From the NCBI GenBank assembly GCA_009767595.1, contig VSDK01026198.1:259594-323593 (forward strand): a stretch of DNA of 64,000 nt. The letters run 5' to 3'. The DNA is from Symbiodinium kawagutii (Eukaryota > Sar > Dinophyceae > Suessiales > Symbiodiniaceae). A program made the translations under genes and the position numbers. Positions 43,333 through 54,250 of the stretch are shown in pieces; within the stretch, counting starts at the first letter, position 1, and each line of letters starts with the position of its first letter. The notes beneath the pieces are model-generated. The model searched no databases and was not told the DNA's origin. It was given only the letters and a program-made list of their open reading frames with translations.

Positions 43333-44493
43333 ATGGAAAGATCGCTCAACATACCTGAACCACAAGTGCTGTTCCACTATCCGGGGGATGCTGCAGGATT
43401 TGATTATCATCATCGCATCCTTGTCCATAAGATTGGAGCTGGCCGCTGGATTGTACTCACCCCGGATCTTGATCTGCATGCCGAGGATCTCAATACCAGG
43501 GCCCATATTGTGGTTGGTAGAAATGCCCCGTTTCCTGCACATCTGGCTGGATCGTTATATATCTTTGACGAACTATCCAAAGCAGAGCTTGAGCGCCAGA
43601 GAAGATTGGCGCGCACCATGGGTGCCATCCTCGATGATTCAGCTGCCATCGATGTGGAAGCTCAGACATGGATTGTTGCAGACCCATCCAACAAGCGATT
43701 CGGTGAAAGCGTACCTTCTGAAAAGATTGATGACATTGTTGTTTCGGGGGGTCATGGTTTGCTACAGTGGGATGATGATACTCTGTATGTGAGGGAGATG
43801 AGTTCTCGTGACATCAATTCCTTTGTTGAGGCTAGGAAGGACTCCGTGTCAGATCTTCGGACACTTGGTGATCACCGGGATGCTCAAGGGCATCGTGTGC
43901 TTGAGCTTAAGGCAGGCATTCAACTCATGAGGCAGTCAACATTTGCTGATTGGCCATTTGTTGGTCCCCGCTCAGTGCGGGACTACTTGAAGGCTATTTT
44001 AGCAGGACCAGGTGACATTGTCTCGTACCACAATTTGTGGGTTCGCAGTTCAGGCATTGCCGCCAACTCAGCCGTGTCGCATGAGCATCGGTCGTTGTGC
44101 GAGGCTTTGAGGCTGGGACTCAGTGTTGACCAATACGATTTGTCCAACAGTGCCGCCTTTGAACATTTGACTCGGCGGCTGATTGTTCTGGAAATGGCTA
44201 CGGCGAGATCGCCGCAATCACCGGACTTTGCTGGACTGGAATTGGTGACTGAAGCTCCTGTATCAGCACAGGGCCAGGCACAAGTTGCATCGATGACAGC
44301 TTGGGTGACCGAGAAACTCAAAGAGAGGGCGCAGATCCAGAAACAAGCTCGCCTCTTTCGGGAAGAGCAGGCCAAGAAGGGCAAGAAGCCTGAGACAGAG
44401 GATGACGAGGCCAACCCATCTAAGAGATGGCGCAAGAAGAAGAACAAGGCCAAGGACAGTGGCGGAGCACAGGGCTCCGCAGGTGCCTCCTAG
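43333..44493 (+). CDS. Gag-like protein of the DIRS-like element
   Basis: 386 codons, ATG at 43333, TAG at 44491-44493. The N-terminal half is a mixed domain (VLFHYPGDAAGFDYHHRILV; GRWIVLTPDLDLHAEDL) and the middle is helical (DWPFVGPRSVRDYLKAIL; HEHRSLCEALRLGLSVDQYD). The C-terminus is Lys/Arg/Glu-rich (KEQAKKGKK-like, then SKRWRKKKNKAKD), suiting nucleic-acid binding; there is no zinc knuckle. I recognise the same protein as the ORF before RT in other dinoflagellate copies. The TAG is in frame with the RT ORF, which continues directly without a further stop, suggesting either stop-codon readthrough to a Gag-Pol fusion or reinitiation. Confidence 0.72.
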   Translation: MERSLNIPEPQVLFHYPGDAAGFDYHHRILVHKIGAGRWIVLTPDLDLHAEDLNTRAHIVVGRNAPFPAHLAGSLYIFDELSKAELERQRRLARTMGAILDDSAAIDVEAQTWIVADPSNKRFGESVPSEKIDDIVVSGGHGLLQWDDDTLYVREMSSRDINSFVEARKDSVSDLRTLGDHRDAQGHRVLELKAGIQLMRQSTFADWPFVGPRSVRDYLKAILAGPGDIVSYHNLWVRSSGIAANSAVSHEHRSLCEALRLGLSVDQYDLSNSAAFEHLTRRLIVLEMATARSPQSPDFAGLELVTEAPVSAQGQAQVASMTAWVTEKLKERAQIQKQARLFREEQAKKGKKPETEDDEANPSKRWRKKKNKAKDSGGAQGSAGAS

Positions 44494-45960
44494 TTGATCG
44501 TCCTCCCCAGGTGGTGGGTTTCCTTGCAGTGCCCCCTGCTATCTGGTTTCAGTTTTTCAATGGCTACTGCTTGTGGCGACGAATTGCGTCGTCATGGTGA
44601 TGTCTTTCCACTTAATCCTGTGAGTATCTACGAGCGGGCGGTGGACATGGGCGTCAGTTCTCCACAGCGAGCGTATTGGATCAGTAAAGACTTGTCCAAG
44701 CTTGCTATGCATGGTGGTAAGAATTCAATGTCTTCAGTTTTGCGCTCCAACCTCCCGCTGACTTATGTCCAGCAGGCCACTGCTGACAGGATTTGTGACT
44801 CACTCTTGCTGCATGGTGATTGCCCCCATGACACTGATGCTGAGTCTGCCTTGAGGTCTTTGCGGGGTGGTATACCTTCCTATGACGGGGTTCCCAGCAA
44901 CCTTGCTAGCTATGATCCGGAGAAGTTGAAGATCCTTCGGCAGAGCACTGCCCCTCAGCCTGTGGTCAATTTCTTGCCCTCTGAGGCCAAAGCTCTGGTC
45001 AACAGCTATGATAGGACAATTCTTCGGGAAGACCCCTTGCCTGTTGATGACTTTAGACCGTACTGGGACCCGGCTTTACGTTTTGATGGTGGGGAACGAC
45101 TGGCTTTTATTGTGCGGATGTTTCAGTCAGGCTTGATTACACTTAGGGCTAAGCCTGCATCATTCGTTGGAGTGTTCTTCGTCAAAAAGAAGTCTGCTGA
45201 CCAGATTCGCATGGTGATTGACTGTCGTGGTACTAACAGGATGTGCTCTGATCCGCCTGTCACCCGGCTGGGCTCTTCGCGATGTCTGGCAGGGCTTCGG
45301 ATGAGGAAGTTGGGCAGTGATAACTGTTATGGTTGGGGCATGGAGGCCGACGTTGCGGACTGCTTCTATCGATTCAGTTTTGTCCAACTTGCACATTATT
45401 TTGCCATCAACCACCCCCTCACTAAAGCTGAATGGTCCTCTCTTGGAATTGATGTCTCGACCTTGTATGACCCTGGATCTGGTGATAATGTTTGCTACCC
45501 TTCGGATGCGGTTTTGTATCCATGCTTCAGAGTTGTCCCTATGGGTTGGAATTGGGCTTTATGGTTGTGCAATGAAGCTGTACTATCTATTGCTCAGAGT
45601 AATCAGCCCTGGATTGATGGTGTTCTTCGAGAAAAGAAGGAGGCTCCAGACTTTGAGGCCTTTAAGACAATCCTCGGAGTGTATGTTGACAATATCACGA
45701 TTTTGGGGACATCTCGCAACGATGTGGCTATGCGAGCTGCATGTGTCAGACAAGCTTTTGACAAGGCTGGTATTCCTTTGGTATGGACTCATGATCATCC
45801 GGTGTCTTCTCTGGATTCGGTGGGTTGTTGCTTGGATTTGTCACGGGGTATCATCTACAATCGTCCCAAACGGGTATGGCAGTTTTTTGGGTTGACCTGG
45901 CTGCGCCGGTTCAGACAAATGTTGAAGTTGGTGACTCTGCCACATCGGGATACGCAATGA
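44494..45960 (+). CDS. Reverse transcriptase of the DIRS-like element
   Basis: In frame with Gag after TAG; the first internal ATG is at 44561. RT motifs in order: VFFVKKKSADQIRMVIDCRG (fingers), EADVADCFYRF (motif A, catalytic Asp), VVPMGWNWALWLCNEAV (motif B), VYVDNITILG (motif C) and LDSVGCCLDLSRG (toward thumb). Motif C is Y-V-D-N: the second catalytic Asp is Asn. The same form is, from memory, common in the dinoflagellate and algal relatives of this clade, so it need not mean loss of activity. The frame is lost near 45880, at a run of six T, where protein-like text moves to the next frame. The TGA at 45958-45960 is therefore a frameshift stop. Confidence 0.85.
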   Translation: MIVLPRWWVSLQCPLLSGFSFSMATACGDELRRHGDVFPLNPVSIYERAVDMGVSSPQRAYWISKDLSKLAMHGGKNSMSSVLRSNLPLTYVQQATADRICDSLLLHGDCPHDTDAESALRSLRGGIPSYDGVPSNLASYDPEKLKILRQSTAPQPVVNFLPSEAKALVNSYDRTILREDPLPVDDFRPYWDPALRFDGGERLAFIVRMFQSGLITLRAKPASFVGVFFVKKKSADQIRMVIDCRGTNRMCSDPPVTRLGSSRCLAGLRMRKLGSDNCYGWGMEADVADCFYRFSFVQLAHYFAINHPLTKAEWSSLGIDVSTLYDPGSGDNVCYPSDAVLYPCFRVVPMGWNWALWLCNEAVLSIAQSNQPWIDGVLREKKEAPDFEAFKTILGVYVDNITILGTSRNDVAMRAACVRQAFDKAGIPLVWTHDHPVSSLDSVGCCLDLSRGIIYNRPKRVWQFFGLTWLRRFRQMLKLVTLPHRDTQ

Positions 45961-46765
45961 TGGTCGCTGAGGTCCCTTCGGACATGGTTGAAGCTGCTTG
46001 CAAGACTCAGGAGAGGTGGCGTTTTATACCAATGCCTGAGACTTTGAAGAAGGCTGCCTTAGAAGATGATGTGGAAGGTTTTGCCGCAGCTCTGGAGGCG
46101 ATGATTCAACCTCCTAAGACTGCCGGACAACCCGTTGACTTTGATCCTGCATTTAAACCTGCTTTTCTTTCAACTGACTATGCCAGGCATGTTGTTGAAG
46201 CCTTGAAGGACGACAGTGTGTTGGCCACCAGTGCAATTCGATCACAGGTTCGAGCGCGAGTGAAAGATCGAGCCGATCTTGAAGTTCCTGCACTTGTTCA
46301 GCCACTGCCGCATTTCTTCTCTGACCAGGAGAATTTTAGGCTTCTTTGGTGTCGTCGGTGGAGAAACCCTAGGGAGCACATCTCACTCAAAGAGGCAAGG
46401 GTGTTGCTGTCTTCGTTGAAACGAGCCAGCAGAGTTAGAAGCCTTCATGGAACTTTGAAGCTTTCAGTGTCAGACAACCTGCCTGCGGTGTGTGCTTTCT
46501 CCAAGGGAAGGTCCTCAAATTTTCGAGTGAATGTGTTATGCCGACAAGCTGCTGCATATGCTTTTGCTACCGGCATCCAATGGCATGTTCGACATGTAGA
46601 GACAAAACGCAATGTTGCTGATGAGCCGTCCCGGAGATTTGAGAGGGCAAAGCGTAGGCCTTTTAAACTGGTTCATAACGATGATGGTCTTTGTGGTGGT
46701 GGTCTCTCTAACGAGGCTTCTGCTCCTAGCAAACCCCTTTGCCCTCATCGCCCTGATGATGTTTT
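45885..46765 (+). pseudogene. RNase H domain of the DIRS-like element (frame-shifted from RT)
   Basis: Continuation of pol in another frame: VGDSATSGYAMMVAE (first Asp), HISLKEARVLLSSL (Glu), LKLSVSDNLPAVCAF (Asp) and ETKRNVADEPSR (last Asp). All four RNase H catalytic positions are present. About 90 residues between first Asp and Glu are a spacer containing FKPAFLSTDYARHVVEALK. Would degrade the RNA of the RNA/DNA hybrid. Marked pseudogene only because a frame change separates it from RT. Confidence 0.8.
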
Positions 46766-46767
46766 TC

Positions 46768-47247
46768 CTTCTGGCCAATCGCGCTGCTTTCTTGAGGTTT
46801 TCTCTGGCACTGGGCGGCTCACTGCTGCAGTCGATCAGGCGGGGTTGCCCGCCTTGGATGGGCTGGACTATCTCAATGGGCCAGAGTTCGATCTTAGACG
46901 ACGACGTACTCAGAAGCTGGTTTTACAAAGGTTTCATTGGTTTTTTGCACCTAGGAACACCATGCACCATTTGGAGCCGTGCTCGACATAACGTCAAGAA
47001 CTCTGCACGGACTCGCATCAAAGAAGAAACTGGAGTTGAGATGGCGCTATTTTCTTCGGAACTAATCGAAACTTGCATTGACTATGGGATCCCCTATGCC
47101 CTCGAGAACCCACGGTCTTCACGGCTTTTTCATTTTCAGCCCATATTGCAAGCTATTAGTCGGGGTCCTCACTATGTGGTTGACTTTGACATGTGCATGT
47201 ATGGTGAACCTTACATGAAACGGACTCGCCTGGTCACCTCTGCATGA
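46768..47247 (+). pseudogene. C5-methyltransferase-like domain in DIRS pol, single-base frameshift
   Basis: Begins CFLEVFSGTGRLTAAV (motif I, F-x-G-x-G). After one apparently inserted A at 46896 the second frame gives LHLGTPCTIWSRARH (motif IV-like P-C), DYGIPYALENPRSS (motif VI-like E-N-P) and DMCMYGEPYMKRTRLVTS (motif VIII/X-like). The recombinase ORF then starts with text (LKGRVKISGDDGRPVYVNRT and AGAYPFQL) that looks like the end of the same fold. DIRS elements usually carry a DAM-like adenine-methyltransferase domain; this one looks like the cytosine type. It keeps a Cys in the P-C loop, so catalysis is conceivable. Confidence 0.72.
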
Positions 47248-47250
47248 GAA

Positions 47251-48654
47251 GTGGTTGCGAGCTCAAGGACATGCAATCATTCCTCACATGATGTTCGGCT
47301 CAAAGGAAGGGTCAAGATCAGTGGTGATGATGGGCGACCTGTCTATGTAAATAGAACTGCGTTGGCAGGTGCGTATCCCTTTCAGTTGGTTCGACGCTAT
47401 GCTGATTTGATTCGTCAACATGTCAAGCTGGACTCAAAGGATCACAAGGCCATCTCTCTCCATTGGAGAGCTTCGCTCAGGAGTGTTGCAGAACGGGGCA
47501 CTAAGAAAAGCTGTCGAGACAAAGTCAACTGCTTGGGGAACAACAGTTCGAGCTCGAGCTCCTCAAAAGTCGTGGTGGCCTCGCAACCTTCTTTGATGCC
47601 ATTGCCCTCGGCCGTGACAAAAAGGAAGCGTGGCTCTACTTGCAAGGAGCCCAAGGTAGTCAAGGATAGCAGGTATGACAGACTCATAAAATCTGTCAAG
47701 CCTGAAAGGCGCCTTCGGTTGAGACGTGTGCAGCCTAAGACTTTGCTGGCCTATGATGATGCAATACAGTTATTCCTCAAGTGGTCAAATTCTAACCGGA
47801 GATCCACTTGTGGACTTGCTGCGGTTGATAGGACTATGGCAGTTTATTTTGATTTCCTGTTTGAAGATGGTGAAGCTTATAATGCTGCGTCTTATACTCT
47901 TTTTGGCTGGATAGCGTTGCGATGCATTCCGACACAACCAGAGCGGGAGCTTCTACCTCTGGCCAGGTCTGCACTGTCAGCGTGGAAAGGGTTGAAACCT
48001 GGGCGTACTCGGGTTGGATTTCCACCCCAAGTGATTTACCGATTTGCAGAATATGCCTGTGACCAAGGATATCATCAGATTGCTGTCATTGTACTTCTCC
48101 AGTATGACTTGTATGCGAGACCCAGTGAGATTTTGCAACTGCGAGGTCGGGACTTGGTGGCTCCAGTAGCCTCGATGTCGTCGGTTTGGGGAATCATTTT
48201 AGGCAATTCTGATTTTGATGAACGTACCAAAAGCAAGCAGTGGGATGACATTGCTTTGGCTGACTCCACTCACCGTTCTTATGCCAACAAGCTGCTACAG
48301 ATGCTGGGACGTAAGTGGTTAGATAAAGATGCTGCAATCTTTTCAACAACACTGGCGCAGTATGAGGATCTGTTTCGGGTTTTTTCTCAGCACACAAAAC
48401 TTCCACGTGGTATGTTTACACCTCACTGCATTCGGCACAGCGGACCATCTTATGATGTTCTGCATCAACGACATAGGACTTTAGCGGGGATACAGTCACG
48501 TGGCCGTTGGGCCTGCTTGGCAAGTGTGAATCGTTACAAAAAACTTGGTAGGATGCTTCTGCAGAGCTCACGACTGCCTACAGTTTTTCAGACTTTTCAA
48601 CCAAAGGTCCTGGAGCGGGCCCTTCGGCTTGTGCTTATGACTAAATGGGATTGA
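47251..48654 (+). CDS. Tyrosine recombinase of the DIRS-like element
   Basis: 467 codons, TGA at 48652-48654. The first ~90 residues belong to the preceding methyltransferase-like domain and a Ser/Lys-rich linker. A SAM-like N-terminal DNA-binding part follows (PKTLLAYDDAIQLFLKWSNS), then the catalytic domain: LYARPSEILQLRGRDL (first Arg), HCIRHSGPSYDV (H-x-x-R), and SRGRWACLASVNRYKKL with a likely G-R-W and the Tyr nucleophile in VNRYKK. It would insert circular element DNA by site-specific recombination without a target duplication. It is joined upstream to the methyltransferase-like domain through a frame change near 47240. The recombinase core itself looks intact. Confidence 0.86.
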   Translation: MVASSRTCNHSSHDVRLKGRVKISGDDGRPVYVNRTALAGAYPFQLVRRYADLIRQHVKLDSKDHKAISLHWRASLRSVAERGTKKSCRDKVNCLGNNSSSSSSSKVVVASQPSLMPLPSAVTKRKRGSTCKEPKVVKDSRYDRLIKSVKPERRLRLRRVQPKTLLAYDDAIQLFLKWSNSNRRSTCGLAAVDRTMAVYFDFLFEDGEAYNAASYTLFGWIALRCIPTQPERELLPLARSALSAWKGLKPGRTRVGFPPQVIYRFAEYACDQGYHQIAVIVLLQYDLYARPSEILQLRGRDLVAPVASMSSVWGIILGNSDFDERTKSKQWDDIALADSTHRSYANKLLQMLGRKWLDKDAAIFSTTLAQYEDLFRVFSQHTKLPRGMFTPHCIRHSGPSYDVLHQRHRTLAGIQSRGRWACLASVNRYKKLGRMLLQSSRLPTVFQTFQPKVLERALRLVLMTKWD

Positions 48655-49990
48655 TCCAGAGCCCATACATGATGGGCATGTTGGGAGTTTTGGCATTGAT
48701 GACAACAGCTTCCTGCATCCCTTGTGCCAGTTCCATTTCAAGTGCAAATGTTCTCTATGTGCATGATCGCAACTGAACCGTAAGGTTCCCAAAATGGAGC
48801 CACTGATTTCCAGTTGTATTCGAATGTGCTGTGTGCAGTTCTTCACTTCGTTTCGGATCCATGTGCTGCCTTCCAGTTCGCAATCGATAGCTGGTTGACA
48901 TTTCTTTCTTGGAGCAGAAAACAAAGCAGCTCAGTTTGTCTCTGGGCCGGGGAGCAGGTGAGTTTGACCAATAAAAGTTTCAAAACTTAGTCCGCGCAAA
49001 ATGTACCCTAAAGGTCCCTCATACATACATATATATATATACCCTAAGCTTCGAGACCCCAAGAATTTGTAGGGTGTAAACATAAACCCTGTGTTTACCC
49101 GTGATCATGCCCGAAACCCCGTGTTTGTAACTAAAACCCCGTGTTTCCTCTCTAACCCTTACTTTTCCTGTTTTTCACCATTCGTTGCAGGTGCCGAGCC
49201 ATCCGGATCTCGGCTTTCAGCACCGCGTGGGGGGTCGCGGTTGCTCTTGTAGGCTTTTGTAATTCATGTTAAGGGTTTAGATCGATAGATATGTTTAAAG
49301 ATAGCATGCATAAGCAAACGCAAGTAAACATAAACAAAGATCTCAATAAGTTTGCTCTCACTGGTGGGCACTTATAAACTCAAGGAAACGTTCCCATGTT
49401 CTCTTCTTACGAAATCATTGAATTTTGTCTCTGCTGGTTTCTGTTTTCCTCCCAACTGGTGCGCTTGGCATTCGCCATAGGACCATGACCCAGCCACACC
49501 AAAGATTCTATAAACTTTTTTTTGGCAGGGTTCACCGTTTAACTTACTGCTTAGTCATTAAGAATGCATACTAACATCCCGTTCCATTATCCAACTGGCC
49601 TTTGTCCCTCCATGATTGGGTCTCTATAATTTCTTTGGCTTCCACAACAATCTAAGGTATACACATGAAGCTAACAAGAGCATACAAATGCAGGCAACGT
49701 ACAACAATCTTGTAGTGAAAGCCTAAATGGCTTCTCCGCCCGTTGTGCCGCAATGGATTTTTGCTGCCAACTTCTGAAGAGATTTGTCAGGGCCCTCAGT
49801 CCTGGAGCAATGAGCAGGGTCAAGCATGAGCCGGGATTGAGTGGGATCGATCAACCAGTGCGAGTGGCTTCTTAACTCTATACATTCAAGAGAGTTGACT
49901 CAGTGTGCATCCCGGGTCCTACTTCACAATGCATTAAACTCTTAGCCATTTGGCCCAAGTACACTCGTCCGTCCAATCCCAACTGACCCC
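48655..49990. other. Intergenic between the DIRS-like element and the spliced gene
   Basis: 48655-48970 is probably the 3' end of the DIRS-like element. 49020-49150 has a TA tract and ACCCCGTGTTT words. An acceptor-like TTCGTTGCAG at 49190 precedes a short GC-rich scrap. 49260-49980 shows no gene. The sequence just before 49991 is the presumed 5' leader of the next gene. Confidence 0.5.
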
Positions 49991-52900
49991 ATGCCGACGC
50001 CCTTGAACATTGAGGGGGTTTGGAAGGAATGGGATATGGATGAGGAAATGCGGGAGGTGTTCAGGAGTGAAGCTTCCATTTTGGATGGACCATGCTCAAC
50101 TGACATTAGTACTAGTGTCAAGTATCGCTACTTGCTGATTCCATGTTTGCAACGCATGGCAAACCGTGCTGACCGTCAGTTGCCCCCTGTTGATCAGCTG
50201 AAAGAAGAGCTAGATGCTCTGTTCAAAAGCAACAAGCAGGGGATGGAAACAGAGTTCATGGACCTTTCCAACAAGGCTTGGGCTATCAAGAAGTTGTTGG
50301 GTTTTGTAAAAGCAAAAGCCAGAAGAAGGGAGGTCAGTACTGCCACTGGATTGCATCTAAACAAGACTCACTTATCTATATAGTACTTGAATTTCACAAT
50401 GCAGCAACCTGCGCATTCACTGTCTTCATGATGGTTGAGTTTGGCTTTCAATCATGTTGCGCATTTAGGTGAAAAGCTTTCAGAACCTTTGCTTGATCCT
50501 CGATCCCCTACTCCAGGCCAGCATTCAAGTGACATTATGTATAGGCTCATCATTGATCATTGTTAGGTATCCTGCCTCAGCCAAAACCACCTAAGATTCC
50601 TTTCATCGCTGTTCCGAGGAAGAGGTGGATAAAATCAATGCAAGAGTCTCTGAAAGGCTGAAGCGAAAGGGTCGTAAGGACTCATCAGGGTTTTGATGGG
50701 AGATCCTTGAGGTTTGGGGGCGCTGGTCTCTAGATTGTTTAATCAGTTTTCTTTTGCGAGCTCGTGCATGGCAAATCTAATGTTGTAAGTTGCTTGATTA
50801 ATTTGCGTTGATGCTAATCACCGTCACCACCTTTCGGAAAGCAGGACCAAAGGGCAGAGGATGAGGATGCATGGGATAGCTCGAGCTCCGATGAATCATC
50901 TTCAGGAGATAAATCCAATACTGCAGAGCAACCCGATGAAAATGCCCTTGTGGCCCCAGATCCAGAACCTGCAGCCTCTGAGAACCAAGCGCCTGAGAAT
51001 CCTGCACCTTCTGCCAACCACACCCATGCCAGCGCCCCGCCCCTCAAACCCATGGCAGCAACGATTGACGCTGGTGAAGTTCTCAGGATCGCTTTGGTAA
51101 AGTTACTCAAATGGACAATTGCATCTCTTTGTTTCGCTTTCCTTCTCATCATCTCCTCCGCTCTATTTGTCTAGTTGAAGTATCGATTTGTTTGTCATAC
51201 CTTAGCCGCCCCAGGTGCTGACAATGATAGCCTGAAGGCAAAGAGAGAGGCAATTGCGAAGAAATTGGAACAGTTTCTTTGCTGTACTAGGCAGTGTTGC
51301 TCATGTGTGTGTGCTTCCGTAACTTAGCTGATCGTAAGTACACATTTTCACATTAAGATGCTCTCCAAATGCTTAATCATTTTTTTCGACTAGATTAGGT
51401 AATGTTTCTTGAGAAGTGTTTTTTGATTGAGGCTACGTGAGACCAAGAGGCTTGCAGCTATGTCAGCCCAAGGACTGCTTATCTAGATGTAAGAAAGACA
51501 ACTATATTCTTTAGCTGCTCCATGATTCAGGGCTCTAGACACAAAATTAGCTTTTCCAAATATGGTATTGTTCCACCAGGACCATGTGCGGACAACGTGG
51601 AGACGCAAGCGTTGCCTGATATTTCTGCTGTTCCTGAACCGCCTCGAAGTGCTGTCCATGTTGTGTCATCTCCAGAGCTTTCTACAACTGAGAAACGTGA
51701 AAAGTATCAGCATGTGAAAAACCCGGAAACCATGTCGTATGATGATGCCAAGATGAGTGAGGCCAATTCATCAACAGGAACGAGTCATCAGGCCGATAAA
51801 AGTGTTCCGGAGAAAGAGCTCTTCACAGAATCAGACAATGAGGCATGGGCAACCCAGGGGTTCTGGATATATGAGTTCAAACCATAATAAACAGGTCAAA
51901 AGGTATGAAAACATGTCATGAAAACATGGTTCATTTCCATCGTTGCAGAAATATTTGAACATAAAACGGTCATCGCATTCTTGTGGGGCTGCAAGGCTGG
52001 CAATGATGATTATGTCCGACGGGAAGATCAGCTGAAGAATCAGCCGCAGAGAGGTCGAGGAAGGGGCAGGGGCAGAGGCAGGGGAGTTCAGGCAAAGAAA
52101 GCAGAGGAGGGCGAGGTCAAGAAAAGGAAAGTTGCCACCCCACAAAGTTCTGAACCGCAAAGATCTGAACCCTTTTGGACCGATGAGGTGAAGGAGGAAT
52201 GGGAAAAATGGAAGAATGGTGACTACGATTCGGAAGAACAATTGGTATGGGGGGATTGGAGAACTGATCTGGGCAATCCAACTGAAGCATGGGACCGCTA
52301 CGCAAACATAGATGCTGCAGTCTCAAAGCATGCACTGACCACAGATGACACAAAGGAGGTGGATAACCAAAAAGCTGATGGCAAAGCAAGCAAGAAGAAA
52401 AAAGAAAAGGCCACCGCTGCACCCACTGCGAAGGACAGTGGTGCTGTGAATGAAAATCAGGAACAAAGCCAGCAGCTGGCAAAAACATCCAAGAAAAGGA
52501 AGGTTGAGGCTGAGGAGGAGGATGAGCATGCAGGAGCAGAAGGACCGCCGCTCAATGAAAGGGTTCACGTGAATGCAGTCGTCAAATATCTCAAAGAGAT
52601 CATGGCAGGTGGGTGGAAGATCAAGAAGTGGCAGGATTTAGATGATGATACCAAGAGAGAATTCAAGACACCTTTCCCACCTGGAGAGGAATGCAGGTTG
52701 AATGTGTATTGGAGGCTTGCAAGTGTTGGAGTGCATTTGAAGAGTGAGAAAAAAGACCTGATTACAATTTCAGTGCCGAACGATGCTGGTCCATACCTTC
52801 TTCGATTGCATTCGTGTTTGAAAACAGCGGATTTGCTAGCAACTCGAAGCAATTGTACTGACATCACCGTACATCAACACATCGACCAAACACGAAACGT

Positions 52901-54250
52901 TTCAGCAGCAGGTAATGGTTAAATGAGATGCCAGCTGACTTGAACGAGCCTAGAATGACAGTCCATAATCTTTACAGGTTTTTCAAAATGTCCTTTTGAG
53001 GGTTTTTTGTGTTTTCCTCCAGTACTGTACTGAGGCGAAGTATGTGGAAAGCAAAGGCAAGCAGCCACGAGAAGCAAACGCAGTTCTGAGCGATGATGCA
53101 GACATTTTGCTTTTGAAAGATTGTCTCAAGGGCGTAGCTGCAAAAGCAGTGAAGCGAATGACCAAATAGACATATCTACGTACAAAAGATCCAACATTGC
53201 CTTGATGTGGCAGTGAGCTTTTCCGAGATGACTTTTCTGGGGTGATCCAAGTTGAGATCAACTTGGATGGGTTTCTAGTACTAGGCTACCGAAGTGTGGT
53301 CAGTACTCCACCTTGATGGGAAATCCTGGGAGCAACTAAAACGAATAGCTTGACCCAGTAGTGCTGATGTACTTGAAAGGTGATTGGTTGGGGCATAGAA
53401 TTCTGCTGGATTACATTTGGTTGTGCCCAGGTTGTCTCTCAGGGTTCCATGGGTTCCATGGACGTAGATTAACTCAGAGCGCAAGCGCTGTCACCAAAGT
53501 TTCAAAGATCAATGATTAGATGTTTTCGACAAAGTCCTTGTGATGTTTTAGTGGGTCCATTCTGGTGGCGATGGTGCTGCAGCTGGAGGTTTTCGGGCTA
53601 GATTAGCTATATGTGTGCGCAGGTCACAATGCTGAGTTTGACAAAAAGTTGCTTGCGGACGTTCTAGGCGCACCAAGTCACTCAAGTCCAGATCAACACC
53701 CATAAGCTGAAATCATACTAAGTCAGATTCATGGACCGAAATGGATCCTCAATGATTCTCACGGCCAATCCGGTCATCATGCAACAAACCACGATCCCAT
53801 CCGTCCTGAGGTGAGACCACTCCGGGATGAAAGGCAAGAACCGCCGAAACCTGTGGCAAGTGAGGTCGCAGAACCTGAAAGGTACCCCTTACATGTTTAG
53901 AGATGTGTATCGAATCATGTGGGGTTTATTTCCTGACCTTAGGTTTCGCACTTGGCAAAGGTATGTTCTTCTTGAATTACAACGTGGGAACACACACACA
54001 TCACACAACTGATCCGCAGCCGGGATTCGAGATGCACATCACAAGTGCAAAAGACAATTGAAAGCTGGCAATCATATACATACCAAATGGCATGCGTATA
54101 AGAATATATACGATGTATGCCCCATCATTTTACTTTATGTGGATCATATTTGGTACAACACGCGCTCCAGAGCCGCTGTGTCCCATGCCCATGATCGACA
54201 TTGACACGTTGGTCTGGAAACTGCGGCAGCTCCAGTGCCCGAAGGATACT
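49991..54250 (+). CDS. Multi-exon gene of a dinoflagellate-expanded family, N-terminal half
   Basis: Exon 1, 49991-50332, starts MPTPLNIEGVWKEWDMDEEM and is helical (QLPPVDQLKEELDALFKSNK). It can join in frame to 50619-50678 (EEVDKINARVSERLKRKG), then 50845-51096 (acidic Ser/Pro-rich), using a GT donor and a GA donor (after 50678). Further protein-like exons: 51206-51280, 51580-51845, 51996-52850 (RG repeats, Lys-rich, then NAVVKYLKEIMAGGWKIKKW and YWRLASVGVHLKSEKKDLIT), 53023-53155 (CTEAKYVESKGKQPREANAV), 53727-53881 and 54171-54245 (MIDIDTLVWKLRQLQCP). Acceptors are pyrimidine-rich with CAG or TAG. I recognise the VWxEW opening and the overall order from other dinoflagellate gene models; function unknown. 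Not every join was verified in phase, so exon limits after 51096 are approximate. The downstream methyltransferase-like exons are probably the same gene. Confidence 0.62.

Larger units (their letters stand above)
42799..48970 (+). mobile_element. DIRS-like tyrosine-recombinase retrotransposon
   Basis: Plus-strand order: small membrane protein, Gag-like protein, RT, RNase H, methyltransferase-like domain, tyrosine recombinase. RT plus a tyrosine recombinase instead of a DDE integrase, with no LTR, defines the DIRS order. The left edge is seen where the TTTTAAAAGTT array stops at about 42798. The right edge is uncertain: coding ends at 48654, and a TAAAAGTTTCAAAACTT scrap like the array appears at 48974. 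I did not find convincing terminal or internal complementary repeats by eye. Three single-base-type frame changes (near 45880, at 46896, near 47240) interrupt pol, so this copy is probably dead but young. Confidence 0.82.

Noticed and set aside
43983..44453. 156-codon minus-strand frame
   Set aside because: Shadow of the Gag-like ORF 43333-44493.
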